Under the pieces are notes generated by a model. The model was not told the DNA's origin and did no database searches. It saw nothing but the letters and a program-made list of their open reading frames with translations. This document shows positions 50,568 to 59,352 of a DNA stretch of 64,000 bases, piece by piece. The DNA comes from Salinicoccus luteus DSM 17002 (lineage in GTDB: Bacteria > Bacillota > Bacilli > Staphylococcales > Salinicoccaceae): NCBI RefSeq assembly GCF_000712035.1, contig NZ_JONV01000008.1, positions 186,001 to 250,000 on the forward strand. The letters run 5' to 3'. Position 1 is the stretch's first letter. Each line of letters opens with the position of its first letter. Both the position numbers and the translations under genes were made by a program.

Positions 50568-51485
50568 ATGAAAACAAGACTTGTATTGATGGTGCTGCTC
50601 CTTGGCATCCTGTCGGCATGCAGCAGCTTCAGGGAAACCGGTGTTTCCGAGGACGGCTCAGTGCGGCAGGTCATGACGGAGCATACGGAGGAGATTGAAA
50701 TACCAGCCGAACCCGAGCGCGTGGTGCTGCTCCGGGCGATTGATGCCGGCAATGCCAGCCTACTCGGTGGCAATGTTGCCGGTGTGACCGATGTCGTCCG
50801 CGGCACGCGTCTGGCCGAGGAGGCCCTCGGGGAGGATGTGGCATATCTCGAGCATGGGGACATTGAGGCGCTGAAGACACTGGATCCGGACCTGATCATC
50901 ACGTTTACGCCGGATGAATATCTGTTCGAATACCAGGACATTGCACCGACTGTGCAGATCAACTACAGCACCTCTGCATTCAGCCCCTTCAGGGACAGGC
51001 TTTACCTGGCCCACCTGTACAACCTTGGTGTCATACTCAACAGACAGGAGGAAGCGGAGGCGCTCGGGGATGAATGGCTGGAGGAGACGACCCGGCTGCA
51101 GCGTGAAGTCGGCAGTCTGACGATGGACAAGAAGGCGCTGGTGCTGGTGGAAGGGCCGGACTCATATTACATATATGGCAGGCACTCGGCATTCGGCACG
51201 GAAGCGGTATATGATGTCCTTGGCTTCCAGATGGACGATCCGCTTGAAGAAGAGCTGCAGGAAGGGCCCGTCGAAGTCTCGCTCGGGGAGCTTGAGGATT
51301 ACGAGGCCGATTACGTATTCGTCAGCACTAGGGAGCCGGACAGTGGAATGGACAGGGAGATTGCCCGCGCGATGGGCATTGATGAAGCGCATGTCATCAT
51401 GCAGGATTATGACGATTACCGCCTGAACGATCTGATTTCAATTGAAATGCAGACGGAGGATATCATAGAGCGCATCAAACCGTAA
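50568..51485 (+). CDS. Siderophore/iron-type ABC substrate-binding lipoprotein
   Basis: A 305-residue lipoprotein (lipobox LSAC, Cys17) of the FhuD/FecB-like cluster A-II fold. It has PERVVLLRAIDAGNASLLGG, DIEALKTLDPDLIITF, a long central helix (EEAEALGDEWLEETTRLQREV) and a second lobe with YGRHSAFGTEAVYDVLG. Such proteins bind ferric siderophores, heme or cobalamin. No permease or ATPase is adjacent and I see no good Fur box, so the ligand is uncertain. AGAGGATG precedes ATG 50568. It is followed by an M23 gene after 14 bases. Confidence 0.85.
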   Translation: MKTRLVLMVLLLGILSACSSFRETGVSEDGSVRQVMTEHTEEIEIPAEPERVVLLRAIDAGNASLLGGNVAGVTDVVRGTRLAEEALGEDVAYLEHGDIEALKTLDPDLIITFTPDEYLFEYQDIAPTVQINYSTSAFSPFRDRLYLAHLYNLGVILNRQEEAEALGDEWLEETTRLQREVGSLTMDKKALVLVEGPDSYYIYGRHSAFGTEAVYDVLGFQMDDPLEEELQEGPVEVSLGELEDYEADYVFVSTREPDSGMDREIARAMGIDEAHVIMQDYDDYRLNDLISIEMQTEDIIERIKP

Positions 51486-51499
51486 GGGGGAGAATCATT

Positions 51500-52375
51500 A
51501 TGGCACAGGAGAGCGTATTTCCGGAGGAATTCGGCTATCATTTTTCCAATGGAAACTTTGAACGGATTTACAGACAGACGGTACAGGATTTCCAGCTTCA
51601 GATGGGGGTGGATGCATTCCGGGAGGCGGCGGCGGAGTTTGGCCGCGACGCCGGCAGCTTTAATCTGAAGCATTCCAACCAGCTCGAACCGGGCATCAAA
51701 AGATACCAGTGGGTGAATGCGGGGGACGACAGGATGATCACCGTCGCCTACAACAGTGAAGGGGAGATCATCGGCATCCAGTTTGATGTGTATGAACGGT
51801 TCACTTCCGACCGGGAAGTGACGATCAACACGTACCGTCTGCCCTTTGAAGGTGAGTGGTTTGTGCTGTGGGGCGGGAACGATGCCTTCCTGAACTACCA
51901 CTATCCATATGAACACCAGCGGTATGCTTATGACTTCATCCGGAAGGTGGATGGCGCCGCCCATGGCGGGGACGAGGAGATGCTTGAGGCCTACCATGCA
52001 TTCGGGGCGAGTATCGTTGCACCAAGAGGTGGGGAAGTCGTTAAGGTGGTGGATGATATAGAGGATAATATGCCGCACTATCCGAACATGTCGGTACCTG
52101 AAGGCAATCACATCATCATCTCCCATGGCTACAATGAATATTCATTGCTTGCCCATCTGAGGAAGCATTCAATCACAGTGAAGGAAGGGGATACGGTTGA
52201 AACAGGGGAGCGCATTGCACAATGCGGCAACAGTGGTGCATCCGATACGCCGCACCTCCATTTCCATGTCATGGATGGCAGGGACCCCTATACATCGAAA
52301 TCGATACGCATCCAGTTTTCCCCTTCAGGCGAACCGAGGCAGGGGGACCGGGTCTGGGGGAGAAGCGGCCAATGA
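51500..52375 (+). CDS. M23 family metallopeptidase, no signal peptide (second copy)
   Basis: A 291-residue paralogue of the protein at 1214-2173. It shares the DUF3887-like N-terminal region and the M23 core: NYHYPYEHQRYAYDF, IVAPRGGEVVKVVDDI, SLLAHLRKHSI, GNSGASDTPHLHFHVMDGRDP. The predicted zinc ligands are the His of NYH, the Asp of YAYD and the second His of HLHF. As in the first copy, there is no signal peptide or membrane helix. AAGGGGGAG precedes the ATG. It overlaps alkA by four bases and follows a binding lipoprotein closely. Confidence 0.85.
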   Translation: MAQESVFPEEFGYHFSNGNFERIYRQTVQDFQLQMGVDAFREAAAEFGRDAGSFNLKHSNQLEPGIKRYQWVNAGDDRMITVAYNSEGEIIGIQFDVYERFTSDREVTINTYRLPFEGEWFVLWGGNDAFLNYHYPYEHQRYAYDFIRKVDGAAHGGDEEMLEAYHAFGASIVAPRGGEVVKVVDDIEDNMPHYPNMSVPEGNHIIISHGYNEYSLLAHLRKHSITVKEGDTVETGERIAQCGNSGASDTPHLHFHVMDGRDPYTSKSIRIQFSPSGEPRQGDRVWGRSGQ

Positions 52376-53247
52376 TGATTCGGGCAAACGGGCCGTTCGA
52401 TTACGGACTGGCCTATGACTTCATGGCCCAGCAGGATGACTGCCTGTACCGTGCACAGGCGGGGACAATCAGGAAAGCGGCGGTGCTTGATGGATTGCGT
52501 GTGCTGTTTGAGGTTTCGGAAGGATCGGAGGCGAACTCGGTCGAGGTGGCCATCCTCATGAATGAAGGTGTGCCGGAATCTACTGTTCGGAACTACGTCA
52601 TCGAATGGTTCGACCTTGAATATGACTTGGATGCCTTCTATCGCTTTGCCCGTCAGGATGGCCGCCTTGGTCCTGTTGTCGAAACATTGTACGGCTATCG
52701 GATGACGTGTACTGTAGACATGATGGAGGGGCTGCTCTGGTCGGTGCTCGGCCAGCAGATCAACATGCGGTTTGCCTTCACGCTGAAAAGGAGGCTCGTC
52801 GAGCACTTCGGTCACCATATCGCGTTCGAAGGGGAACGCTATTGGCTGATGCCTGAACCCGCAGAAATCCTGGCGCTGGATACGGAATCGATGCGCAGCA
52901 TGCAGATATCCTACAGGAAAGCGGAATATATCCATCGATGTGCCGATGGCATTGAGGCGGGGACACTGTCGAAAGCATTCCTGGAACGAATGGATGACTA
53001 CGAGTCGGCGCTCGCCCATCTCACAAGCATCAAGGGCATCGGGCCGTGGAGTGCCAATTCGGTATTGATGCGTACCCTGAAATTCAGGAATGCCGTGCCG
53101 ATAGGGGACGCAGGCCTGAAGAATGCCATCCGGATGACTGACAACCTCGAGGAAAAGCCGGACCGTGCATATATCCAGGCTGTTACGGATGAGTGGGGTG
53201 GACATGGTGCATATGCCACGCTCTACATGTGGCGTGTACTCGGCTAG
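52372..53247 (+). CDS. alkA: DNA-3-methyladenine glycosylase II (AlkA-like)
   Basis: A 291-residue HhH-GPD DNA glycosylase. The N-terminal TBP-like part leads to the helical core with LLWSVLGQQINMRFAF. The helix-hairpin-helix is LTSIKGIGPWSANSVLMRTL (about 217-236) and the catalytic Asp246 lies in PIGDAGLKNA. AlkA removes alkylated bases from DNA. The ATG at 52372 overlaps the M23 stop codon, so the two proteins are translationally coupled, which is an odd partnership. No Ada-type regulator is nearby. Confidence 0.9.
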   Translation: MMIRANGPFDYGLAYDFMAQQDDCLYRAQAGTIRKAAVLDGLRVLFEVSEGSEANSVEVAILMNEGVPESTVRNYVIEWFDLEYDLDAFYRFARQDGRLGPVVETLYGYRMTCTVDMMEGLLWSVLGQQINMRFAFTLKRRLVEHFGHHIAFEGERYWLMPEPAEILALDTESMRSMQISYRKAEYIHRCADGIEAGTLSKAFLERMDDYESALAHLTSIKGIGPWSANSVLMRTLKFRNAVPIGDAGLKNAIRMTDNLEEKPDRAYIQAVTDEWGGHGAYATLYMWRVLG

Positions 53248-53258
53248 CAATGATCGCA

Positions 53259-53297
53259 CAATAAAGCCCACCATATGATTATGGTGGGCTTTATTGC
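53259..53297. terminator. Bidirectional terminator after alkA
   Basis: CAATAAAGCCCACCAT-ATGATT-ATGGTGGGCTTTATTG: a perfect 16 bp stem between alkA and the convergent small gene. Confidence 0.92.
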
Positions 53298-53310
53298 TGA
53301 TGGAGTGGTG

Positions 53311-53490
53311 TCACCCCCCGCCTTCCTTCCGCAGGACAAGAACGAGGGAAACCATGCCGATGATGATCAGACCGACAATCATCAGGCCGTGCATGGATGG
53401 GTCGATGATGCCGTCAAGAAAGACATATATTGCGAATAGGGCAATGACTGTCAGCGTAAAGTTCAACCATTTGATTGTATTTCGGTTCAT
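53311..53490 (-). CDS. Small two-TM membrane protein, 59 aa
   Basis: A 59-residue frame on the minus strand. It has a polar start (MNRNTIKWLN), one hydrophobic helix (FTLTVIALFAIYVFL), a short DGIIDPSMH loop and a second helix (LMIVGLIIIGMVSLVLVL), ending in a basic, glycine-rich tail. AAAAGGAG lies seven bases before the ATG, and it is convergent with alkA at a shared terminator, both signs of a real gene. Function unknown. Confidence 0.65.
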   Translation of the reverse strand: MNRNTIKWLNFTLTVIALFAIYVFLDGIIDPSMHGLMIVGLIIIGMVSLVLVLRKEGGG

Positions 53491-53587
53491 CCAACTGCTC
53501 CTTTTGTCTAAGTACCGAGTTTCTTTAAAAGCACTTTTTATAATGGTATCATAATAGTGAACTAAATTTAAAAGAGGAGGCTTATTG

Positions 53588-53887
53588 ATGAACTATATTA
53601 TGAGTGTACAGCTACTTCCTCACCATCCGGAAACGAATGACCTCTACAGTCATGTGGGCGGTGCGATTGAAATCATTGAAGAGAGCGGTCTGACACATTT
53701 CGTAGGACCGATGGAGACGACAGTCGAAGGCAGCATCGATGAACTGATGAACCTGATCAAGAAACTGAACAGCCAACTGGCAAGTGAAGGGTGCGACAAG
53801 GTCGTTTCAAACATCAAGCTGATCCAGTCCGAGGACGAAATCAAAATCAAGGACATCCTTTCCGACTACTATGAATTCGATGAGTAA
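53588..53887 (+). CDS. Thiamine-binding MTH1187/YkoF-like protein
   Basis: A 99-residue protein of the MTH1187/DUF77 family, related to the thiamine-binding domains of YkoF. Features are the first strand NYIMSVQLLPHHP, the helix AIEIIEESGLTHFVGPMETTVEGS and the repeat-like ending. Members bind thiamine or its hydroxymethylpyrimidine part, and may buffer or deliver it; no catalytic role is known. GAGGAGG precedes ATG 53588. No TPP riboswitch is visible upstream. It is monocistronic with its own terminator. Confidence 0.83.
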   Translation: MNYIMSVQLLPHHPETNDLYSHVGGAIEIIEESGLTHFVGPMETTVEGSIDELMNLIKKLNSQLASEGCDKVVSNIKLIQSEDEIKIKDILSDYYEFDE

Positions 53888-53895
53888 TTGACATT

Positions 53896-53930
53896 GAAAA
53901 AGGGTCTGTACAAGTGTACAGACCCTTTTT
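53896..53930. terminator. Bidirectional terminator between the thiamine-binding and DUF779 genes
   Basis: AAAAAGGGTCTGTACA and its perfect complement (16 bp) enclose two bases. A and T runs on both sides suit the convergent genes. The stop codon of the DUF779 gene touches its right edge. Confidence 0.93.
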
Positions 53931-54265
53931 CATTTGATGGGTTCACTCCGGATATGAAAACGCACGCCGCGCGGCCCTTCCACGCTGAACATGCCGCCGA
54001 TCCCCTCGACGACATCCAGGGTAAGGCGCGTATGCTTCCAGTACTCATACTGGCGATGGTGCATGTAGAAGGGGACGCCTTCGACTTCCCCGAGCTTTAC
54101 ATCCGCATCACCGATGATCATGGTGCCTTCCTTCAGGCACATCGGACTGGACCCATCGCAGCATCCGCCGGACTGGTGAAAAATGAGATTCCCGTGCTCT
54201 TCCTTCAGATCCCGTATGAGGGATCTGGCCGCTTCTGTCGCGTCAACGGCCTTTAATTTTTCCAT
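53930..54265 (-). CDS. DUF779 family protein
   Basis: A 111-residue protein with family marks IFHQSGGCCDGSSPMC, which contains three conserved Cys residues able to bind metal or do thiol chemistry, then IGDADVKLGEVEGVPFYMHHRQYEYWKHT and a final EGPRGVRFHIRSE. DUF779 genes are often found next to aldehyde dehydrogenases, as here: the ATG follows directly after the aldehyde dehydrogenase stop. It may act as an accessory factor or regulator of the enzyme; its role is not known. Confidence 0.87.
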   Translation of the reverse strand: MEKLKAVDATEAARSLIRDLKEEHGNLIFHQSGGCCDGSSPMCLKEGTMIIGDADVKLGEVEGVPFYMHHRQYEYWKHTRLTLDVVEGIGGMFSVEGPRGVRFHIRSEPIK

Positions 54266-55786
54266 TTAGAAGAATCCTTTTGCTGACTCGCCATAGCTGA
54301 CGAGAAGGTTCTTCGTCTGCTGATAATGACTGAGCATCATAAGATGGTTTTCACGGCCGATACCGCTCATCTTATAACCGCCGAATGCAGCGTGGGCAGG
54401 ATAGTCATGATATGTGTTCACCCACACGCGGCCTGCCTGGATGGCACGCCCGAATCTGTATGCCTTGTTCTGGGAGCGGGTCCATACACCCGCGCCGAGA
54501 CCATACAGCGTATCGTTGGCAATGGCGATCGCCTCGTCATCATCCTTGTATGTTGCGACAGCAAGGACAGGCCCGAAAATCTCTTCCTGGAATATCCGCA
54601 TCTTATTATCACCCTTGAAGATGGTCGGTTCGAAATAGTAGCCGCCTTCGATCTCCCCATCCACTTCCTTGATGTTTCCACCCGTCATCACTTCGGCACC
54701 TTCTTTTCTGCCGATGTCGAGATAGGAACTGATTTTTTCCTTCTGTTCTTTCGATGTCTGGGCGCCCATCATCGTATTTTCATCAAATGGGTTGCCGATT
54801 TTGATTTTCTCGACCCTTTCGACGACGCGTTTCATGAATTCATCGAAAATGTCCTCATGAATCAACGCGCGGGAAGGGCAGGTACATACTTCCCCCTGGT
54901 TGAATGCGAACATGACGAGCCCTTCGATTGCCTTATCAAGGAACCCATCATCTTCGTCCATGACATCCTTGGCGAAGATGTTCGGTGATTTGCCCCCAAG
55001 CTCAAGTGTGACCGGAATGATGTTCTGGCTGGCGTTCTGCATGATGATCCGACCCGTCGTCGTCTCTCCGGTGAAGGCGAGCTTGTTGATCTTATCGTGT
55101 GTCGCCAGTGCCTGGCCGGCTTCCGAACCGAAGCCGTTGACGACGTTGACGACGCCTTTCGGAAGGATGTCACTGATGAGCTCCATCAGATGGAGTATCG
55201 TCGTCGGCGTCTGTTCCGCCGGTTTGAGTACGACGGAGTTCCCTGCAGCAAGTGCAGGGGCAAGCTTCCATGTCGCCATCAGAAGCGGGAAGTTCCATGG
55301 AATGATCTGGCCGACGACACCGAGCGGCTCGTGGAAATGGTAGGCCACCGTATCATCATCAAGCTGTGATATGCCACCTTCCTGGGCACGGATCGCACCG
55401 GCGAAATATCTGTAGTGGTCGACGACGAGCGGCAGGTCGGCGTTCAGTGTCTCCCTGACGGCCTTGCCGTTCTCGAATGTTTCAAGTACGGCAAGTTCTT
55501 CGAGGTTCTGTTCGATACGGTCCGCAATTCTGAGCAGGATGTTGCTCCGCTCAGTCGGGGAGGTCTTTCCCCATTCCTCCTGCGCCTTATGGGCCGCCTC
55601 GACCGCCTTGTCGATATCCTCCTTTGTGGAGCGTGGCACTTTCGACACGACCTTGCCGATGACCGGAGACTCGTTGTCGAAGTACTTTCCGTTTACCGGT
55701 GACACCCATTCCCCGCCGATGAAGTTCTCATACTGCTCCTTGATTTTGTATTGTGCATTCTCTTTGTTTGGAAACTCATATACCAT
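54266..55786 (-). CDS. aldA: Aldehyde dehydrogenase (AldA/AcoD-like)
   Basis: A 506-residue NAD-dependent aldehyde dehydrogenase. Features: [23 protein letters not shown], the general base Glu262 in TLELGGKSP, nucleophile Cys301 in [12 protein letters not shown], and EEIFGPVL. The closest known type oxidises acetaldehyde to acetate. AGGGGG precedes the ATG. A perfect cre site (55839-55854) lies about 50 bases upstream, so it should be repressed by CcpA during growth on good carbon sources. DUF779 follows without a gap. Confidence 0.93.
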   Translation of the reverse strand: MVYEFPNKENAQYKIKEQYENFIGGEWVSPVNGKYFDNESPVIGKVVSKVPRSTKEDIDKAVEAAHKAQEEWGKTSPTERSNILLRIADRIEQNLEELAVLETFENGKAVRETLNADLPLVVDHYRYFAGAIRAQEGGISQLDDDTVAYHFHEPLGVVGQIIPWNFPLLMATWKLAPALAAGNSVVLKPAEQTPTTILHLMELISDILPKGVVNVVNGFGSEAGQALATHDKINKLAFTGETTTGRIIMQNASQNIIPVTLELGGKSPNIFAKDVMDEDDGFLDKAIEGLVMFAFNQGEVCTCPSRALIHEDIFDEFMKRVVERVEKIKIGNPFDENTMMGAQTSKEQKEKISSYLDIGRKEGAEVMTGGNIKEVDGEIEGGYYFEPTIFKGDNKMRIFQEEIFGPVLAVATYKDDDEAIAIANDTLYGLGAGVWTRSQNKAYRFGRAIQAGRVWVNTYHDYPAHAAFGGYKMSGIGRENHLMMLSHYQQTKNLLVSYGESAKGFF

Positions 55787-55838
55787 TATGCATACCCCCT
55801 GTTTAATGTAACTTCATTTTATTCCAATATTGAGATAT

Positions 55839-55854
55839 TTGCAAGCGCTTACAT
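55839..55854 (-). promoter_or_regulatory. cre site upstream of aldA
   Basis: TTGCAAGCGCTTACAT matches WTGNNARCGNWWWCAW at all defined positions. It lies 53 bases from the aldA start codon and could also affect the divergent CXXC gene. Confidence 0.8.
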
Positions 55855-55863
55855 TTATAGGGT

Positions 55864-55892
55864 TTGTCTGCTGGGATACTTTCATTTATAAT
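55864..55892 (+). promoter_or_regulatory. Sigma-A promoter of the CXXC membrane protein gene
   Basis: TTGTCT (55864-55869), 17-base spacer, consensus TATAAT (55887-55892), 31 bases before the start codon. Confidence 0.65.
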
Positions 55893-55923
55893 GGATCTAC
55901 AGTTTATGAGCGGAGTGGTGGAA

Positions 55924-56235
55924 ATGGGCGAGTGTCCGTATTGCAGTCATGAATGGACGTATAGGGAGAAGCTTCTGGGATATGCGCTGAAGCCGCGCAC
56001 GCGGATCAGATGTCCCAGATGCCGGGAATATCTGGAGCCGTCGACATTGACGATCCTGTATGATTATATTGCGATCATCGGCCTGGCCATGATGGTGTTC
56101 CTGCTGATTCCGATCATGGGGTGGCCGGTACCCATATCCGTCGCATTGAGCATTCTGCTGCTGGTCATCTATATGGCAGTCTTCCTGCCGCTGACGATCC
56201 GCTTCAAGAGATACCGCTATAATATGAAGGAGTAG
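55924..56235 (+). CDS. CXXC-CXXC zinc-ribbon membrane protein
   Basis: A 103-residue protein. Two CxxC pairs (CPYC and CPRC, 22 residues apart) form a zinc ribbon at the N-terminus. Two membrane helices follow (about 45-62 and 68-88) and then a basic tail. This matches the Firmicute 'cxxc_20_cxxc' type of small proteins, whose role is unknown. GGAGTGG lies before ATG 55924, with a good promoter just upstream. It is monocistronic. Confidence 0.75.
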   Translation: MGECPYCSHEWTYREKLLGYALKPRTRIRCPRCREYLEPSTLTILYDYIAIIGLAMMVFLLIPIMGWPVPISVALSILLLVIYMAVFLPLTIRFKRYRYNMKE

Positions 56236-56344
56236 GGATGGACTACGGGTCCATCTTTTTTTTGTCGACTTGCTTCTATTCATCAGTGTGTTAATATAAT
56301 ACAGTCGTTTCAGACGGTAGTATAAAATTACACGAGGTGAAAAT

Positions 56345-57961
56345 GTGAAGAAATTTAGATTGATGGACTGGCCGACGTTCATCGCATCACTGCTGATTCT
56401 GCTGTCGGTCGTCATCCCGCTCATTGCATTTCCCGAGGCAAGCCGCAATACCATCCTGCAGATGAATGAGTGGGTGACGACGGGGCTCGGCGCAGTGTAT
56501 CTGGCTGTCGGTCTTGCGGTATTCTTCTTTGTCCTCTATATCGCATTCGGAAAATATGGACAGGTGACGCTTGGAAAGGAATCCGATGACCCGGAATTCG
56601 GCACATTCAGCTGGGCTGCCATGCTGTTCTGTGCAGGCATCGGCTCGAGCATCCTGTACTGGGGTGTCATCGAGTGGGTCTACTATTATCAGGCACCCCC
56701 GTTCCACCTGGTTCCCGCAAGTGAAGAGGCGATCAACTACGCGACTACATACGGAATATTCCACTGGGGACCGATTGCATGGGCGATCTATGTGCTGCCG
56801 GCCCTGCCGATCGCATATTCCCTGTATGTCAAAAAGCGGCCGATTCTGAAGATCAGTCTGGCATGTGAACCGCTGCTCGGAAAATACACGACGAGGTGGC
56901 CCGGGAAACTGATCGATGTGCTGTTCATCTTCGGTCTGCTCGGGGGTGCCGGTACGACACTCGGCCTTGCGACACCGATGATTGCAGCAGGCATGGAATC
57001 ATTGTTCGGCATCGATGGGGAAGGGTCGGCCCTGCGGCTTGGCATCCTGGTTGCCGCCACTGTAATCTTTGCGGTCAGCTCCTATTCGGGACTGAAGCGC
57101 GGCATCAAGGTGCTCAGCGACATCAACCTGTGGCTGACCTTCATACTGCTCGGGTTCGTCTTCATCGTCGGACCGACCGTGTTCATCATGGAGACGACGG
57201 TTTCGAGCGTCGGGCTCATGATCCAGGACTTCTTCAGGATGGCTACATGGCTTGAGCCGTTCGGCGGCTATGGTGATGTGCCGGAAACATCCTTCCCGCA
57301 GAGCTGGACCGTGTTCTACTGGGCATGGTGGCTCGTCTATGCACCATTCGTCGGATTATTCATTGCGCGGATTTCAAAAGGCCGCAGACTGAAGGAGGTC
57401 GTGCTCGGCACACTGCTGTATGGCACGCTCGGCTGTGCGCTCTTCTTCGGCATCCTCGGGAACTACGGCCTGTGGCTTGAACTCTCGGGTACAATCTCCG
57501 TCACGGAAGTGCTCAATAACGAAAGCGGGGAAGCGGCGATCATGGCGGTCATCGGCCAGCTGCCATTCGGCAAGTTGACGACGGCGGTGTTCGTGATTAC
57601 TGCACTCATCTACCTGGCAACGACATTCGACTCCGGTTCCTATATCCTTTCTGCGACGACGCAGTCCGAAGTCGACGGGGAGCCGTACAGATGGAACCGC
57701 CTGTTCTGGGCGTTTGCACTGTCCGTGCTGCCATTCTCACTGATGCTCATCAGCGGTGAGGATTCACTCGGACTGCTGCAGACGGCTTCTATTGTAGCCG
57801 GCGCACCGCTGATTGTCATATTCATCATGCTGATGATATCGTTCATACGGACGCTCAGTGATGATCGGGTCAAGCTCGAGGAGAGGCACAGGGCACACAA
57901 GGAAAAGGAAAGAAGAACCCTTTCGATTTCATATGCAAAACGCGACAAGTGGTGGGAATAG
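56345..57961 (+). CDS. BCCT family osmoprotectant transporter
   Basis: A 538-residue betaine/choline/carnitine-type carrier with twelve membrane helices. It has GSSILYWGVIEWVYYY, LGGAGTTLGLATP (near the sodium site), and the family signature as FYWAWWLVYAPFVGLFIARISKGR. The charged C-terminal tail (RVKLEERHRAHKEKERR) resembles the osmosensing tail of BetP-like proteins. It should import glycine betaine or a similar solute with sodium, useful in a salt-tolerant organism. The GTG start has GAGG eight bases upstream. Confidence 0.93.
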   Translation: MKKFRLMDWPTFIASLLILLSVVIPLIAFPEASRNTILQMNEWVTTGLGAVYLAVGLAVFFFVLYIAFGKYGQVTLGKESDDPEFGTFSWAAMLFCAGIGSSILYWGVIEWVYYYQAPPFHLVPASEEAINYATTYGIFHWGPIAWAIYVLPALPIAYSLYVKKRPILKISLACEPLLGKYTTRWPGKLIDVLFIFGLLGGAGTTLGLATPMIAAGMESLFGIDGEGSALRLGILVAATVIFAVSSYSGLKRGIKVLSDINLWLTFILLGFVFIVGPTVFIMETTVSSVGLMIQDFFRMATWLEPFGGYGDVPETSFPQSWTVFYWAWWLVYAPFVGLFIARISKGRRLKEVVLGTLLYGTLGCALFFGILGNYGLWLELSGTISVTEVLNNESGEAAIMAVIGQLPFGKLTTAVFVITALIYLATTFDSGSYILSATTQSEVDGEPYRWNRLFWAFALSVLPFSLMLISGEDSLGLLQTASIVAGAPLIVIFIMLMISFIRTLSDDRVKLEERHRAHKEKERRTLSISYAKRDKWWE

Positions 57962-57963
57962 GA

Positions 57964-57998
57964 AAAGCTCCGGGATTTGATATTCCGGAGCCTTTTCT
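57964..57998 (+). terminator. Terminator of the BCCT gene
   Basis: GCTCCGGGAT/ATTCCGGAGC stem with one mismatch, then CTTTTCT. Confidence 0.75.
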
Positions 57999-58080
57999 AT
58001 GGAGCGGGGGTGGTAGATGTCGCCTCACAATCGGAAATGCTGCGACTGGAAACTACTTCAGCCCGTTACCCCCAATCGAA

Positions 58081-59217
58081 TCAGACATACACCTCTCCAC
58101 CAATGATGGTATGCTTCAGCTCGGCATCTTCATTATAGATGACAAGATCGGCATCGGCACCTTTCCTGATGACGCCCTTTGATTCCGTCAGGCCGAGTTC
58201 TGCTGCAGGGTTGTAGGCGCTCATCCTGACGATGTCCTGCCATCCGCACCCTGTGAATGCGCGCATATTTCTGACCGCCTGCTTCATGGTGAGCACGCTG
58301 CCGGCAAGTGTACCGTCGGACAGCCTGGCTTCGTCACCAGCCACATGGACGGTCTGGCCGCCGAGGTCGTATTCGCCATCCGGCAGTCCCTGGGCGCGCA
58401 TGGCATCGGTGATCATGACGAGCCGGTCGGATGTGATGACGTCGAATGCAAGCTTCACCATCTCCGGTCTCGAGTGGATGCCATCGGCGATCAGTTCGAC
58501 ATAGGCGTTTTCCATGTAGGAGAATCCGACGACGCCGGGTTCACGGTGATGCAGTCCCCGCATGCCGTTGTAGAGGTGGGTCACATGGGTGAGGCCATTG
58601 TCCTGCGCCTTTTTCAGCGCCTCATATGTGGCGTCGGTATGGCCCGCGGAAGGGATGATGTCGAGCGCCTTCAATGCATCGAGGAATTCTCCCGCATCCT
58701 CTTCTGGTGCATAGGTGATCAGCCGGACCTGATTCCCGGAAATATCCTGGAGGTGATGGATGGCTTCGCTGTCCGGGGCGAGTATATGCTGGGGGTCCTG
58801 GGCACCGGGATGCTTCATCGAAATGAACGGGCCTTCCTGATGGATGCCGAGCATTCTGGCACCGGAAACATATTTGTAGTCTGCAAGGTTCATGAGCGCC
58901 CGTTCGATATCCTCGATCGGTGCGGTCATGGTGGTGGCGAGGAAGGATGTCGAGCCGGTCCGGGGCAGATGTTCGGAAATCTTTTCGATATATTCCATGT
59001 CAGCGTCCATGGCATCCACACCGTTCGCCCCGTGGATGTGCATCTCTATGGCACCGGGCAGTACATTCATTCCTTTGGCATCGAGGGCCTCCCCGATATC
59101 CGGGCAGCTGTCCATCGGGCCGAAATCTTCTATCTTCCCATCAGTGCTCAGCAGCCAGTGGTCCTCCAGTATCTCTTCATGTGTTGCCAGACATGCATTT
59201 TTAATCAGGAGTTGCAT
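58081..59217 (-). CDS. nagA: N-acetylglucosamine-6-phosphate deacetylase
   Basis: A 378-residue amidohydrolase that removes acetate from GlcNAc-6-phosphate. It has the metal-site start VLPGAIEMHIHGANGVDAMDA, the metal Glu in GIHQEGPFIS, His in SAGHTDA, THLYNGM, and the catalytic Asp in VMITDAM. ATG 59217 is the only start that leaves a normal N-terminus (MQLLIKNACLAT), with AAGGA eleven bases upstream; the frame stays open further up. It is divergent from nagE across 135 bases containing a cre-like site. Confidence 0.92.
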   Translation of the reverse strand: MQLLIKNACLATHEEILEDHWLLSTDGKIEDFGPMDSCPDIGEALDAKGMNVLPGAIEMHIHGANGVDAMDADMEYIEKISEHLPRTGSTSFLATTMTAPIEDIERALMNLADYKYVSGARMLGIHQEGPFISMKHPGAQDPQHILAPDSEAIHHLQDISGNQVRLITYAPEEDAGEFLDALKALDIIPSAGHTDATYEALKKAQDNGLTHVTHLYNGMRGLHHREPGVVGFSYMENAYVELIADGIHSRPEMVKLAFDVITSDRLVMITDAMRAQGLPDGEYDLGGQTVHVAGDEARLSDGTLAGSVLTMKQAVRNMRAFTGCGWQDIVRMSAYNPAAELGLTESKGVIRKGADADLVIYNEDAELKHTIIGGEVYV

Positions 59218-59314
59218 AAACTTTTTCATCCTTTCCATAACCATTTGTAATCTTATTATAGTATATTCCAAATAAATTCCTATACATTGATGCATAAGCA
59301 TGTGCTATATTGGA

Positions 59315-59328
59315 TGTAAGCATTTACA
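59315..59328 (+). promoter_or_regulatory. cre-like site between nagA and nagE
   Basis: TGTAAGCATTTACA differs from the cre consensus at one core position (A for the central G). It lies 25 bases before the nagE start codon, downstream of a TATATT at 59307-59312, so it may act as a roadblock. Confidence 0.55.
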
Positions 59329-59352
59329 TAAAAAGGGTGAAGGAGGATTTAC

